DNA of 64,000 nt, taken from contig JAWQUS010000011.1 of NCBI GenBank assembly GCA_036365455.1, forward strand, positions 5,228,001 to 5,292,000, given 5' to 3'. Source of the DNA: Macrosoma leucophasiata. Lineage: Eukaryota; Arthropoda; Insecta; Lepidoptera; Hedylidae. The translations under genes were made by a program, and so were the position numbers. Positions 41,606 through 51,724 of the stretch are shown one piece after another (the stretch's first letter is position 1; each line of letters opens with the position of its first letter). The notes below the pieces were generated by a model. It was not told where the DNA came from and did not search any database. It was given only the letters and a program-made list of their open reading frames with translations.

Positions 41606-41847
41606 CTCAACAATTGATATTACACATCGAGCCTGCGAAAGAGACGATCGGCTCGTTTCGACTTCGTAGAGCATTATCTCTGTTCCACGCTGCTTACGTA
41701 AGCACTGACAGTCCGGTATTGGTCAAAACTTAATCAAAATGGTCGACAAAACTCAAATAGGTACGGTACGAAAGAGATAACGCTCTACAGACTCGAAATA
41801 AGCCGAAGTCTCCTTCCTAGGCTCGATGTGCAATATTTATTGTTGAG
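41606..41847. mobile_element. ATATTGCACA-type MITE, ~70-bp TIRs
   Basis: CTCAACAATTGATATTACAC-ATCGAGCC faces GGCTCGATGTGCAATATTTA-TTGTTGAG. The arms continue through GAGACGATCGGCTCGTTTCG / CGAAATAAGCCGAAGTCTCC and TAGAGCATTATCTCT / AGAGATAACGCTCTA. 242 bp. Centre holds TCAAAACTTAATCAAAATGG. No confident TSD, so superfamily unassigned. Confidence 0.85.
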
Positions 41848-41849
41848 CA

Positions 41850-42100
41850 CTTTCACACCGCGGACACTGCTCATCGGTGATGTGTATTTACACGTGCACC
41901 TGTGTGCGTAGCACGTAGAGAATACCAAACGTCGGACAATAGAGGGGAAAAGGTTGGGTGAGGCGGAGAAATCGGGCGGGACGTCGAAGTGTCCAATCTA
42001 TACGTAGTATTATTATATATTCTCTGGCACTGTACCTAGAAGTAATCAATTGTTAATATATTATTGTTAGTTTCATGTTTTCTCTTATATATTTCTCTTA
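41850..42100. other. Unassigned GC-richer sequence
   Basis: 41860-41995 (ACCGCGGACACTGCTCATCG, CGGGCGGGACGTCG) is non-repetitive and CpG-richer than its surroundings. Nothing identified. Confidence 0.35.
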
Positions 42101-42101
42101 A

Positions 42102-42391
42102 TTTTTTTTTATTCATGTAATGAAAGTGACAAACAAGCATGCAGTTCACATTGATGTTAAGTGATGACTGCAGCCTATAGACACCCATACAAAGACCAAG
42201 GTCAAAGTGCGGATGCGTTACCACTCCGGAGGCATACGGTGTTACGCCTCTGTGCCGGAAATTACAGGGCTGTACATTACCACCTGACCGGAACACGATA
42301 GTGCTGAACACTACCATTTAGCGGCAAGTATATTAGGTAATGCGATGGTGCCTACGCCCGCGAGCTCCGTCACCGGAGGTCTACCACCAGT
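42102..42391 (-). mobile_element. SINE-A, first copy of the tandem unit
   Basis: Differs from the next two by ATGTAATGAAAGTGAC, GGCATACGG and CACCGGAGGTC. Confidence 0.9.
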
Positions 42392-42820
42392 AAAAATTAC
42401 ACGTTACTCTCATATTCTTAAACAAGCAATAGGTGCCTATAGGCATTTAAATTACATCGAGCTTGTCTATTTGATAAAGATTTTAAATATTATATTTCTA
42501 ATTGAACCCAGAAGCCAACTAGAAAGTTTATTTCATTATGAAAGTGTTGGTATCGTGTTTCCCTGAAAAACTACGCGGAGTATTTCACAGCCTCTTTACC
42601 GTCCGACAAATTATAACAAAATGAGAATTGTAGGACAGTTATAGCATCAAAATTTAAACGGTGTTTAAATTTAGCTATCCTTTGAGCGTAATGGAGGACA
42701 TAATGTGGGAACATTAAATATAATTTTGTTACAAAAGGCTTTATGGCGGAAAAAGGGACGACAGTTTTCCAATACGCGGAACTATGACAGGCGTTTAGAA
42801 TACATATTTTTGATATATAT

Positions 42821-43106
42821 TTTTTTTTAATGTAATGGAAATGGTAAACAAGCATGCAGTTTACATTGATGTTAAGTGATGACTGCAGCCTATAGACACC
42901 CACACAAAGACCAAGGTCAAAATGCAGATGCGTTACCACTCCTGAGACCTAAGGTCTTATGCCTCTGTGCCGGAAATTACAGGGCCGTACATTACCACCT
43001 GACCGGAACACGATAGTGCTGAACACTACCATTTAGCGGCAAGTATATTAGGTAATGCGATGGTGCCTACGCCCGCGAGCTCCGTCACTGGAGCTCTACC
43101 ACAAGT
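42821..43106 (-). mobile_element. SINE-A, second copy of the tandem unit
   Basis: Carries GCAGTTTACATTG and GACCTAAGGTCTTATG, both unlike the first copy; ends CCACAAGT. Confidence 0.9.
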
Positions 43107-43531
43107 AAAAATTACACGTTACTCTCATATTCTTAAACAAGCAATAGGTGCCTATAGGCATTTAAATTACATCGAGCTTGTCTATTTGATAAAGATTTTA
43201 AATATTATATTTCTAATTGAACCCAGAAGCCAACTAGAAAGTTTATTTCATTATGAAAGTATTGGTATCGTGTTTCCCTGAAAAACTACGCGGAGTAATT
43301 CACAGCCTCTTTACCGTCCGACAAATTATAACAAAATGAGAATTGTAGGACAGTTATAGCATCAAAATTTAAACGGTGTTTAAATTTAGCTATCCTTTGA
43401 GCGTAATGGAGGACATAATGTGGGAACATTAAATATAATTTTGTTACAAAAGGCTTTATGGCGGAAAAAGGGACGACAGTTTTCCAATACGCGGAACTAT
43501 GACAGGCGTTTAGAATACATATTTTTGATAT

Positions 43532-43826
43532 GTTTTTTTTTTTTTATGTAATGGAAATGGTAAACAAGCATGCAGTTTACATTGATGTTAAGTGATGACT
43601 GCAGCCTATAGACACCCACACAAAGACCAAGGTCAAAATGCAGATGCGTTACCGCTCCTGAGGCCTAAGGTCTTATGCCTCTGTGCCGGAAATTACAGGG
43701 CCGTACATTACCACCTGACCGGAACACGATAGTGTTGAACACTACAAATGGTAGTGCGGCAAGTATATTAGGTAATGCGGTGGTGCCTACGCCCGCGAGC
43801 TCCGTCACTGGAGCTCTACCACCAGT
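43532..43826 (-). mobile_element. SINE-A, third copy of the tandem unit
   Basis: Shares GCAGTTTACATTG and AAGGTCTTATG with the second copy. It has a local change ACTACAAATGGTAGTGCGGC. Confidence 0.9.
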
Positions 43827-44044
43827 AAATATATATTCGAGATATGAAGTTATGGTAACACTGATTTGGTGCATAACTGTATCTTACTATAAAGCAGTTT
43901 TTGTTCTCGAACTAAAGAGTCTAAAGACCTTCTACGTGGACCTAATTCTTAGTAGAGTTAAAAGTATTCTGTAAAGTTGTTAAGGTAATTGAATTAATAA
44001 ATAGTGTCTTATTACATATTAGAATAATATATATAATCTACTCT

Positions 44045-44337
44045 GCCTCGCTAGCGTAGTGGTAGCAGGCCACTACTAGTACGCTGAGGTCCTGGGTTCG
44101 ATTCCCGGGTAGGGGGTTATCAGAGATAGTGGTGTAAATCCTTTATCTCTGGTTTTATTGGGATTTTTCCATTTTCTGGAAATTTCCCAGTACCTCGAAG
44201 TTAGGTATTGCGCCCGGAGATGTCAACAGGCTCGCCACCTGTTACATGGGCTAAAACGTAACCGACGAGTCGTGGGTGTTTGCATGTATTTCCTATTCTA
44301 TCCTATCCCTACGGGGATTACAGGCTTGAAGTTACGT
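44045..44337 (+). mobile_element. SINE-T, near full length
   Basis: Box A TAGCGTAGTGG, box B GGTTCGATTCCC. The tail GGGGATTACAGGCTTGAAG shows a deletion of the ATGCATTTACCTCTG segment. Confidence 0.85.
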
Positions 44338-44423
44338 TTATAATTTAATTAATAAATTGTGTCTTAATGTATATTAGAATAATATCTAATCTATTCTGAA
44401 TCCGAATGTGGTACTTCAAACAT

Positions 44424-44636
44424 AATAGTGGCAAACAAGCATGCAGTTCACATTGATGTTAAGTGATGACTGCCTATAGACATCAACACAAAGACCAGAG
44501 ATCAACAAAATGCAGATATATTAAAACTTCTGAGCCTCTGTGCCGGAAATTACAGGGCCGTACATTACCACCTGACCGGAACACAATAGTGCTGAACACT
44601 ACCATTTAGCGGCAAGCACGAGTATATTAGGTAGGC
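44424..44636 (-). mobile_element. SINE-A, 5'-truncated
   Basis: GTGGCAAACAAGCATGCAGT to AGCGGCAAGCACGAGTATAT. Several internal small deletions; no poly(A). Confidence 0.8.
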
Positions 44637-44721
44637 AACGGCAGAGTTCCAAAGGCCAATATGATCTAAGAAAAACCTGCACAAAAAAATCAGTCGGCTC
44701 TTTTAAAAATATCTCTTAGAC

Positions 44722-45075
44722 TTAATGACGACCCGGTTACGGCCAAATACTCAAACGTCACTTAAATCTAAGTGGGACTTAAAAATCTTCTGTTTTTATA
44801 AAACACGTTCAAACTATAGAGATAGCGCACATTAAGCGTTGCTTAAAATTGAGTGACGTTTGAGTATTGGGCCATTAGTTCAGCGGTGTGAGATGACCGT
44901 TTGATTCGAATGGTCGTGGGTTCGATCCCTGCACGGGACAAATATTTTGTATGACCTACAGGTATTTGTTTCGGGTCCGGGTGTTTGTGTATGTTTTGTA
45001 TGTGTACAACGGCACCCCCACGACACAGGTTTATACCTACTGTGGGGCTGTGAGTGTAAGCGTATTTTATAATCA
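44722..45075 (+). mobile_element. SINE-G, tRNA-derived SINE split by a MITE
   Basis: The head GACGACCCGGTTA (44727-44739) is separated by a MITE from TTAGTTCAGCGGTGTGAGAT. Box A is TAGTTCAGCGG and box B GGTTCGATCCC. It continues through GGGTCCGGGTGTTTGTGTAT and TACTGTGGGGCTGTGAGTG to GTAAGCGTATTTTAT. The second copy is at 61366-61561 (-), where the head is uninterrupted. Confidence 0.85.
44740..44874. mobile_element. Harbinger-like MITE inside SINE-G
   Basis: CGGCCAAATACTCAAACGTC and the inverted GACGTTTGAGTATTGGGCCA bound a 135-bp element flanked by TTA (44737-44739, 44875-44877). The uninterrupted SINE-G at 61.5 kb has a single TTA at this point, confirming the insertion boundary. Confidence 0.9.
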
Positions 45076-45110
45076 ATGTAAACTGTATGTTTATTTGCCA
45101 CTTCATAAAG
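45072..45110 (+). mobile_element. SINE-A tail fragment
   Basis: AATCAATGTAAACTGTATGT-TTATTTGCCACTTCATAAA directly follows the SINE-G end. Confidence 0.6.
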
Positions 45111-45615
45111 TAAACTCCGATAAGCTCTCTCTCACAAATTCTACAAAGCGGTTAATTCATGGGTGCAATAAAATTAGACATCTGGTGATATCTTTTAACA
45201 TCTAACCCGATAAAGTATCGAAGAATATCTTGAATGCCACTGCAAGTGACATCTCATATTTTTGTACAACATAATTTATGCGCAGACTTGACTCGGAGAA
45301 TAAATCGCTTGCAGGGAATTGATAAAATATGCCAATTATATTCCTACTTTGTGAAGGAAACTCCTCAGTGACTGGTAAATTATTCTGGCGTTTGTTTTGC
45401 TCGGTTAAAGTGTGTCTTATTTCTTAGTTTAATTTACACCTATATTGTTAATGTTACAGTTCTTGTCAAATTTAACAATAACAGAATTATTGACATTAGC
45501 AGTGGCTGCGAAATGCTTAGCACCAGCGTTTTTTTTTTTAGTTAAAGCACAGTGTCAAAAACCTATCTATTAAAGTTATCGGGGTTGACATGACGTTGGG
45601 ATTTTTTTTAAAGGT
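45111..45615. other. Unassigned sequence
   Basis: Nothing recognised. Confidence 0.4.
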
Positions 45616-45619
45616 TTTC

Positions 45620-45831
45620 CCCACACAAAGACCAGAGGTCAACAAAATGCAGATGCGTTACCATTCCTGAGGCCTAAGGTGTTATGCCTCTATGTCGGAA
45701 ATTACAGGGCCGTACATTACCACCTGACCGGAACACGATAGTGGTGAAGACTACTATTTAGCGGCAAATATATTAGATAATGCGGTGGTGCCTACGCCCG
45801 CGAGCTCCGTCACTGGAGCACTACCACCAGT
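45620..45831 (-). mobile_element. SINE-A lacking its 3' end
   Basis: Starts CCACACAAAGACCAGAGGTC. The GC-rich 5' end is intact. Confidence 0.85.
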
Positions 45832-46065
45832 AAGAATTGGGATTCTCTCATCAACGACAGATTATTTCGAGAATCTTGATTTATTGTGTTCTTAGTAATC
45901 CATGGATTTTATGAAAAACTCCAATGCAGCTTTGAAAATTAAGGATACATTTTTATCGTGGTTTAAACGTCGTTAATAATGATTTATTGTTAGGTTTAAT
46001 ACCTTGGCTAAAAAAATATCGCCTCTGATTCAAGCCTTTGGGAATCATTTGCATAGTATGTATCT

Positions 46066-46440
46066 TCACGCCGGGTCCCTAACGGGGTAGGCAGAGAGTG
46101 TAGAGCGCCAGACATCCCGGTCCTGACAAACCTCTCGTGCCTCGTCTACCTTCATCATTCTCTTCATACATGCACGCCGATTCCTAAGACTTTTGACCCC
46201 ACCATCAGACAGAACTCGACCTATTTGGTCATGGTAGGTCAGCCTTGGTCTTCCTGGGCCTCTGCAACCATCCACATTCGCATTGTATATCTGTTTAGTC
46301 ATTCGCTCATTCGACATTCTTTCTATATGCCCGAACCATCGGAGCATGCCTTTTTTCATTTTTACACCGATACTATCATTCACACAAAGTCTCTTTCTTA
46401 CATCTTCATTACGAACGCGATCGGTGAGTGATACACCGCA
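46066..46440 (-). pseudogene. LINE-X ORF C-terminus, best copy (family reference)
   Basis: The minus strand reads continuously from LTDRVRNEDVRK through VKMKKGMLRWFGHIERMSNE, RMTKQIYNANVDGCRG, GRPRLTYHDQIGRVLSDGGV, NRRACMKRMMKVDEAREV and SAYPVRDPA-stop. This RWFGHIERM ... GRPR region is the conserved end of LINE ORF2 downstream of the reverse transcriptase, with no stops here. RT and endonuclease domains are lost to 5' truncation. The 3' end follows directly as a short ATACATA-type tail. LINE-X copies at 54262-54772 extend further upstream. Confidence 0.88.
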
Positions 46441-46651
46441 TTTGCATAGTAGGTATAATAATTATAGTTTACTGTATGAATTAATAGTACAAAGGGAATT
46501 AAGCTGATCCCGTAGATTAAAGCATGCAGCTGAGTTCCGTACAGTGTAGTGTACCTATGTGCATACATATCTTATGCATATTGTGGCCGTAAACGTATTC
46601 AAACAATAAGTTATATTTGTTAATCGTCGCAAATATTAGACAAAACAACGT

Positions 46652-46852
46652 AAATTCACGCCTGTAATCCCCGAAGGGGTAGGCAGAGGTAAATGCATAC
46701 ATGCGATTCGCCGGTGACGTTTTGGCCCATTCAACAGGTGGAGAGCCTGTTGACATCTTCGGGCACATTACCACTACTACTACTAGGTACTGTGAAACTT
46801 TCAGGAAATGGAAAAATCCCAATAGAGCCAGAGATAAAGGATTTTACACCAA
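46652..46852 (-). mobile_element. SINE-T, 5'-truncated
   Basis: The minus strand runs from ATCTCTGGCTCTATTGGGAT to CCTACCCCTTCGGGGATTAC-AGGCGTGAA. The tRNA-like head is absent. Confidence 0.85.
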
Positions 46853-46899
46853 ATATAATATGAGAAATTTGCCGTAAAACCTATTCCATCAATCTAGTG

Positions 46900-47030
46900 T
46901 GTAGGTACCGTCACCACCGAGTTACCATCAATTTATCGCGAAACGCTTGTGTTCAGCGCTGCTGTGCCGACTAAATGGAAATACCTTGGAAATACCTTCA
47001 CGGCCCCATAATTTCAAGCACAAAGGCTCT
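46900..47030 (+). mobile_element. Old SINE-A relic
   Basis: TAGGTACCGTCACCACCGAG, TTGTGTTCAGCGCTGCTGTG, TAAATGG and ACGGCCCCATAATTTCAAGC follow SINE-A order with heavy divergence. Confidence 0.55.
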
Positions 47031-47182
47031 TCGAGCAAGGTTCACAGACGACACAAACTTTACTTTGAATGTAAGTTCTGTTTTCAATACCAGTTAAGGG
47101 CCGATTTCACCGATATGGACAATATGGCCATGTCAATGTATTTATTTCTTCACTCTTGTTTTGTGCTCCCCAAATTAAAGTG

Positions 47183-47484
47183 TTTTTTTTTTTTTTTTAT
47201 GTAATAAAAGTGGCAAACAAGCATGCAGTTCACATTGATGTTAAGTGATGACTGCAGCCTATAGACAACCACACAATGACCAGAGGTCAAAATTCAGATG
47301 CGCTGCCACTCTTGAGACATTAGGTGTTATGCCTCTGTGCCGGAAATTACAGGGCCGTACATTACCACCTGACCGGAACACGATAGTGATGAACACTACC
47401 ATTTAGCGGCAAGTATAATAAGTAAGCGGGTAATGCGGTGGTGCCTACGCCCGCGAGCTCCGTCACTGGAGCTCTACCACCAGT
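47183..47484 (-). mobile_element. SINE-A, full length
   Basis: Poly(A) of ~15. A duplication (AAGTATAATAAGTAAGCGGG) lies near the 5' third. Confidence 0.9.
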
Positions 47485-47583
47485 AAAGTAAGTTTGGTTC
47501 GTCTAAGAAAATTTTAATTAGTAACTCGTTCAAAATATGGTGTGTGTAGGTAGATATTACCTTTAGAGCTCGATACTGTCGAC

Positions 47584-47896
47584 CATAGAGCAACACGAGC
47601 CATCGCCCGCCGCGGCGGACCGGAGGGGAGTAGCCACAGCGCTTATTACCGGTGCAAAACAGTCTGTCAATTTTTCGCGGGGGGAACTACGTGTGATATA
47701 CACACAAACTACAAAAATCGTTTATTCCTACGAAACTCACACCTTGACTCTAACAAAATACATAAACAAATTCACGCACACATTTAAACATCTAGGCGAC
47801 AGGCGTAGGCCATTTGGGCTTGTACTTTGACTGAGGGGAAAGCCTGCATATGGCTACTCCCCTCCGTTTCGCCGCTGCCGGTGGTATTGCTTTATG
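47584..47896. mobile_element. hAT-M1 MITE, copy 3
   Basis: Perfect 8-bp TSD CTGTCGAC (47576-47583, 47897-47904). Longest copy (313 bp). It shows the inverted subterminal block most clearly (GGCGGACCGGAGGGGAGTAG vs CTACTCCCCTCCGTTTCGCC). Confidence 0.93.
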
Positions 47897-47904
47897 CTGT
47901 CGAC

Positions 47905-48535
47905 CCATCTACACTTCTTTACCTTGAGTCTTGATATAGATATTTATAGGTTTTAGTAAGTTGTATGCTTGCACTTTTATGACATTCTAGGTCTCCATTT
48001 TTTCTACAGATTAAATACAATAAGCTTTACAACAAATACTTTCCAATGCTCATCGCGTTCAAATTGGATTTATGTTGAATAACACTTTCACGCAATACTC
48101 TGTTTATTCTAGCTAGAAACCCGTATAGTATATCTCATTTAATTTTAATCTGGCACATAACTGCATATTCCCCGTATATTGCGTAAGTACATACAATAAC
48201 TGTTAAGCGTGAACCCGACGGAAACCATACCAATTTGTGCGGGAAAGACTTGCAAATCGAGTTACTGGAAGCCACACTTATGTGACGGAAGTACTTGGTT
48301 TCACGGTTATGTAGAAAATAAGGAGGACTTAAAAATGTAACGTTGTTTGATTTGGTTAAATAATTACGATATAGTTTCGCCCCTGTATATCGTTGTAAAT
48401 GTGGATACAGGTTTATAGAGTCACGATTCTACTGATATACCTACGATATACTGATATTTATAAAATAATTAATCAACAAGCAACATCACCTAATTAATGA
48501 TTTATCTTATTTAATGTCTGTTAATTGAATATTTT
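47905..48535. other. Unassigned sequence
   Basis: Nothing recognised. Confidence 0.4.
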
Positions 48536-48540
48536 AGTTA

Positions 48541-48926
48541 AACCCCTTCTACACGGTCGGGACCAACCACCGACCATCATGTCATTGGTCGGGTCAACCA
48601 ATATTTGTGTTCTACACGGTCGGGCAGTTGAGTCAACTTGTCAGTTCTTTCAGGCATTCAAAGCGAAAGGCTGATTCACAGATATCCGTACCACAGTTCC
48701 GCCACTTCACTGATATGTGTGAATCAGCCTTTATGTCAGTCTCGGCCGACAGCATTCCAGACGGTCGGAGCCGACCACGGACGCAGCTTGTCGGGAGGGA
48801 TGCGCTGACGACCAAGGCCGTTGACTTCAAACAAAATTGGTCGAGTCAATCGATTTCTACACTGTCCATTTTTACAGCATCAGGACACGACGGTCGGCGG
48901 TTGGATCCGACCGTGTAGAAGGGGTT
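48541..48926. mobile_element. Harbinger-like MITE with a nested mini-MITE
   Basis: AACCCCTTCTACACGGTCGG and its inverse bound 386 bp. TTA flanks both sides (48538-48540, 48927-48929). A 67-bp palindromic element is nested at 48666-48732. The CACGGTCGG motif recurs internally near 48613. The ORFs here are incidental. Confidence 0.88.
48666..48732. mobile_element. Nested mini-MITE
   Basis: AAAGGCTGATTCACAGATAT and ATATGTGTGAATCAGCCTTT are inverted ends around CCACAGTTCCGCCACTTC. Confidence 0.75.
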
Positions 48927-49044
48927 TTAGCGTCATTTTTATCTCTGAACTCCATTTTAAGCAAAATGAAAACCTTTAAAAATTCCAATAGGAACTTCCT
49001 TTGCCGCCATCACCGAAAGAGTTAAAGATGCTCAATAGAAAATG

Positions 49045-49165
49045 CAGGCAAAGATTACGGTGTATACAGCGAACAACAAAATTTGAAAAGCCTAATTAAG
49101 CAGCACATTTCCTCGCCGCCCCCGACCTCATTTCATCAGATTGTTGCTCTCTCTTTATGCAATTC
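49045..49165. repeat. Local triplicated segment, copy 1 (short)
   Basis: AATTAAGCAGCACATTTCCT, CCCCGACCTCATTTCATCAG-ATTG corresponds to blocks in 49690-49940 and 50895-51150. Confidence 0.6.
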
Positions 49166-49326
49166 CCCGTAATTTTAAAGAAAATACTAAAGATGTTCTG
49201 CATTATGGATTTTTCGTTTTAAACATAATGAAACATGGACAACTCTTCGATCGACAGCCACCAGTCGATTTAGTAGATTTTATACTTACAGTTTTTAGAG
49301 ATCAGAATAATAGAACATATTTTTTG

Positions 49327-49405
49327 ACGAGAGGTGTGTAAAGATGAGGCTTTCTGGCGCTCCACTTTCTCTACCATGAGAGACTTGCGAGAAGATTCAT
49401 ACATG
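49327..49405 (+). mobile_element. LINE-X tail relic
   Basis: GAGGTGTGTAAAGATGAGGC, TGGCGCTCCACTTTCTCTAC, GAAGATTCATACATGCATGC follows the EVCxDRDxWRSTLS...tail order with deletions. Confidence 0.5.
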
Positions 49406-49689
49406 CATGCATATTTATTGACTTTCAAACCAGAATTTTACGATGAGATAGAAATTGTAGGTACCTATATTTTAAACGGTTCATGGATGATAAATGAATA
49501 CCTACTGCACCATATGGACATGGTGTTGATCCTAAACCTGAGGCTTTACTTGTTCTGACTCTGTGTTAGTTATTTCGGTGAGATGGTACTCGTAATATGT
49601 ATTTGTGTTTGATAATCAAATAAAAGGAGAACGTATTAGTGTGCGTACAATTACGCAGTTGCAGTGGAGTGATTGCAACCCAAAAGCAA

Positions 49690-49940
49690 TCCAAAATAGC
49701 AACATTTTGTAACGTTGTTTGTAAGTTGGTCGGATCGAAATTCCCTAGATCTGAAATTAATAACGAAATCGGTATGTGACGGCTTACAAACTTTGAGGAC
49801 CTTCATTATGCGGCAAGTTAAATACATTTCCATTCCTGTTCCCGGCCTCATTTTATCAGATTGCTTTGCACTTCAGTGTATTTTTAGGAAAAGTACATGT
49901 ATTGAATTCTTTATAGTTTAAGCGGTATTTGGAATGTCGG
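49690..49940. repeat. Local triplicated segment, copy 2
   Basis: Shares ATTTGTAACTTGGT-like, AAATCGGTATGTGACGGCT, ACAAACTTTGAGGACCTT, TGCGGCAAGTT, CTCATTTTATCAGATTGCT and TATTGAATTCTTTATA with 50895-51150. Confidence 0.75.
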
Positions 49941-50241
49941 TTTCATATCAGAAAGGTCACACTAGATTCTCGGTAATTATTGTCTAGACTTATGTTATTG
50001 TTATTTTTTTTTTCTTTTAGGTTACAGTGTTTTGAAACAACATGCAATTCTTTAGTTGTTCAAATGCGGGAACTTCTAAATGGTCTTAAGTAGTTTTAGT
50101 TTGACGGTATATAAGCATATATGACTGTTTGTTCTCCTCAAGAAAATAAAATAAAACAAAATATCTTTCGGTCATAAAGCACTATGTAATTAAGAGTATA
50201 GCGAAATAAAGACTAAAAAGTTTTTCATATCAGTTACAGTA

Positions 50242-50624
50242 ATAATAATAAAAATGGCAACCCATTATACGCCCCACTGCTGGGCACGAGTCTCTCCCCT
50301 TTTTTTTGGGGGGAGGGGGGGGGGGCTGGAGCTTACTCCACCACGCTGCTCCAATGCGGATTGGTGGAGAAACGGGTTAGTAGCCAACCCGTTGTCGGAT
50401 GTTTTCAAATAGCCCATAAGGCGTCCGACAAGGTTTAACGACTGCTCTCTATCGATAGCAACCGGGACCGACGGTTTAACGTGCCCCCCGAAGCACGGAA
50501 ACGCGCATTTTAATTTGCCTCTAGCGGTCACCCATCTCACACCCGACCGCGCCCGTAATGCTTAACCGAGTAGATCACGATCTGCACCAGCCGCGGGGCC
50601 AGGCGCTTCAGTTCAGTCATGTCG
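50242..50624 (-). mobile_element. SINE-5S, full length with perfect 11-bp TSD
   Basis: CAGTTACAGTA occurs at 50231-50241 and 50625-50635. The 5S-like region is 50515-50575 (GGTCACCCATCTCACACCCG in antisense). A G-run (TTTTGGGGGGAGGGGGGGGG) marks the 3' third. The duplication ends where the ATATTGCACA-type MITE begins. Confidence 0.9.
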
Positions 50625-50633
50625 CAGTTACAG

Positions 50634-50866
50634 TACTCAGCAATAAATATCGAGCCTACGGATGAGACAATCGACTAATTTCAAGTTCGTAGAGCGTTAT
50701 CTCTGCTACACTCTACCTATATAAGCATTAATAGTACATTATTGGTCAAAACTTGATCAAAATGGTCGGGAAACGTCACATAGGTAGGATGCGAAAAAAA
50801 TAACGCTCTAGACATCCGAAATAAGCCGAAGTTTCTCATCCTAAGGTCGATGCGCAAAATATTTCA
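50634..50866. mobile_element. ATATTGCACA-type MITE, copy 2
   Basis: TACTCAGCAATAAATATCGA-GCC and GGTCGATGCGCAAAATATTT as termini, with GTAGAGCGTTATCTCT and AATAACGCTCTA inside. Central GGTCAAAACTTGATCAAAAT as in the first copy. Confidence 0.8.
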
Positions 50867-50894
50867 TATTTATAGGTCACTGAAGTTTTGTTTT

Positions 50895-51155
50895 CAAAGA
50901 AGAATCACTGCAAATCAACAATTTGTAACTTGGTATGAACCAAAATTCCATTCCCTTCGCCTGAAATTACAAACGCAATCGGTAAGTGACGGCTGACAAA
51001 CTTTGAGGACCTTAATTAAGCGGCAAGTTGAACACATTTCCACGCCTGTCCCCGACCTCATTTTATCTAATTGCTGTACCCGTTATGCAGTTCAGTGTAT
51101 TTTCGTAAAAATACAGATATTGAATTCTTTATACTTCTGCAGTATTCTGAATGGT
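50895..51155. repeat. Local triplicated segment, copy 3
   Basis: Counterpart of 49690-49940. A SINE-A was inserted directly at its distal end. Confidence 0.75.
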
Positions 51156-51156
51156 C

Positions 51157-51440
51157 TTTTTTTATGTAATGGAAGTGGCAAACAAGCATGCAGTTCACAT
51201 TGATGTAAAGTGATGACTGCGGCATAGAGACACCCACACGAAGACCAAGGTCAAAATGCAGATGCGTTACCACTCCTGAGGCCTAAGGTGTTATGCCTCT
51301 GTGCCGGAAATTACAGGGCCGTACACTACCAGCTGACCTGAACACGATAGTGCTGAACACTACCATTTAGCGGCAAGTAAATTAGGTAATGCGGTGGTGC
51401 CTACGCCCACGAGCTGCATCACTGGAGCTCTACCACCAGT
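51157..51440 (-). mobile_element. SINE-A, near full length
   Basis: The 5' end reads GAGCTGCATCACTGGAGCTC. CpG decay is visible relative to other copies. Confidence 0.9.
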
Positions 51441-51724
51441 GAAAGTCTTACCTATATCTTTCGTATTACTACCATTACTGTAATTAAAGAACATGTAATC
51501 AGTTGAGAGTTCATGTAGCTGTAATTAAATAAGAAATTGTTACTATTCTCAATACTGAAGTCATTAAAAATTACTGTCTACTTCTGTTATTACTTGGATG
51601 GATCAAATAATGGAGAAAATTGTGATTGCTCATTTCTATTCATTCGTAGGTAGGTCTCGTATATCAAATATTTTTTGCTATACATAATTTAAAGTTGATT
51701 ATGGGTAAGATTCACATATCGTAC

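Larger units (their letters stand above)
42102..43826. repeat. 715-bp tandem duplication flanked by SINE-A copies
   Basis: The arrangement is SINE-A, unique 428 bp, SINE-A, unique 426 bp, SINE-A. The two unique segments (42392-42819 and 43110-43531) are almost identical over their length. Equivalent points are 715 bp apart (for example 42345 and 43060). Consistent with unequal crossing-over between SINE-A copies. Confidence 0.9.

Noticed and set aside
42345..43281. Two near-identical 73-codon ORFs as a duplicated gene
   Set aside because: They start inside SINE-A and are identical only because the whole 715-bp unit is duplicated. No codon-level signal.
48607..48918. 103-codon ORF
   Set aside because: Lies wholly within a TTA-flanked Harbinger-like MITE and its nested element.
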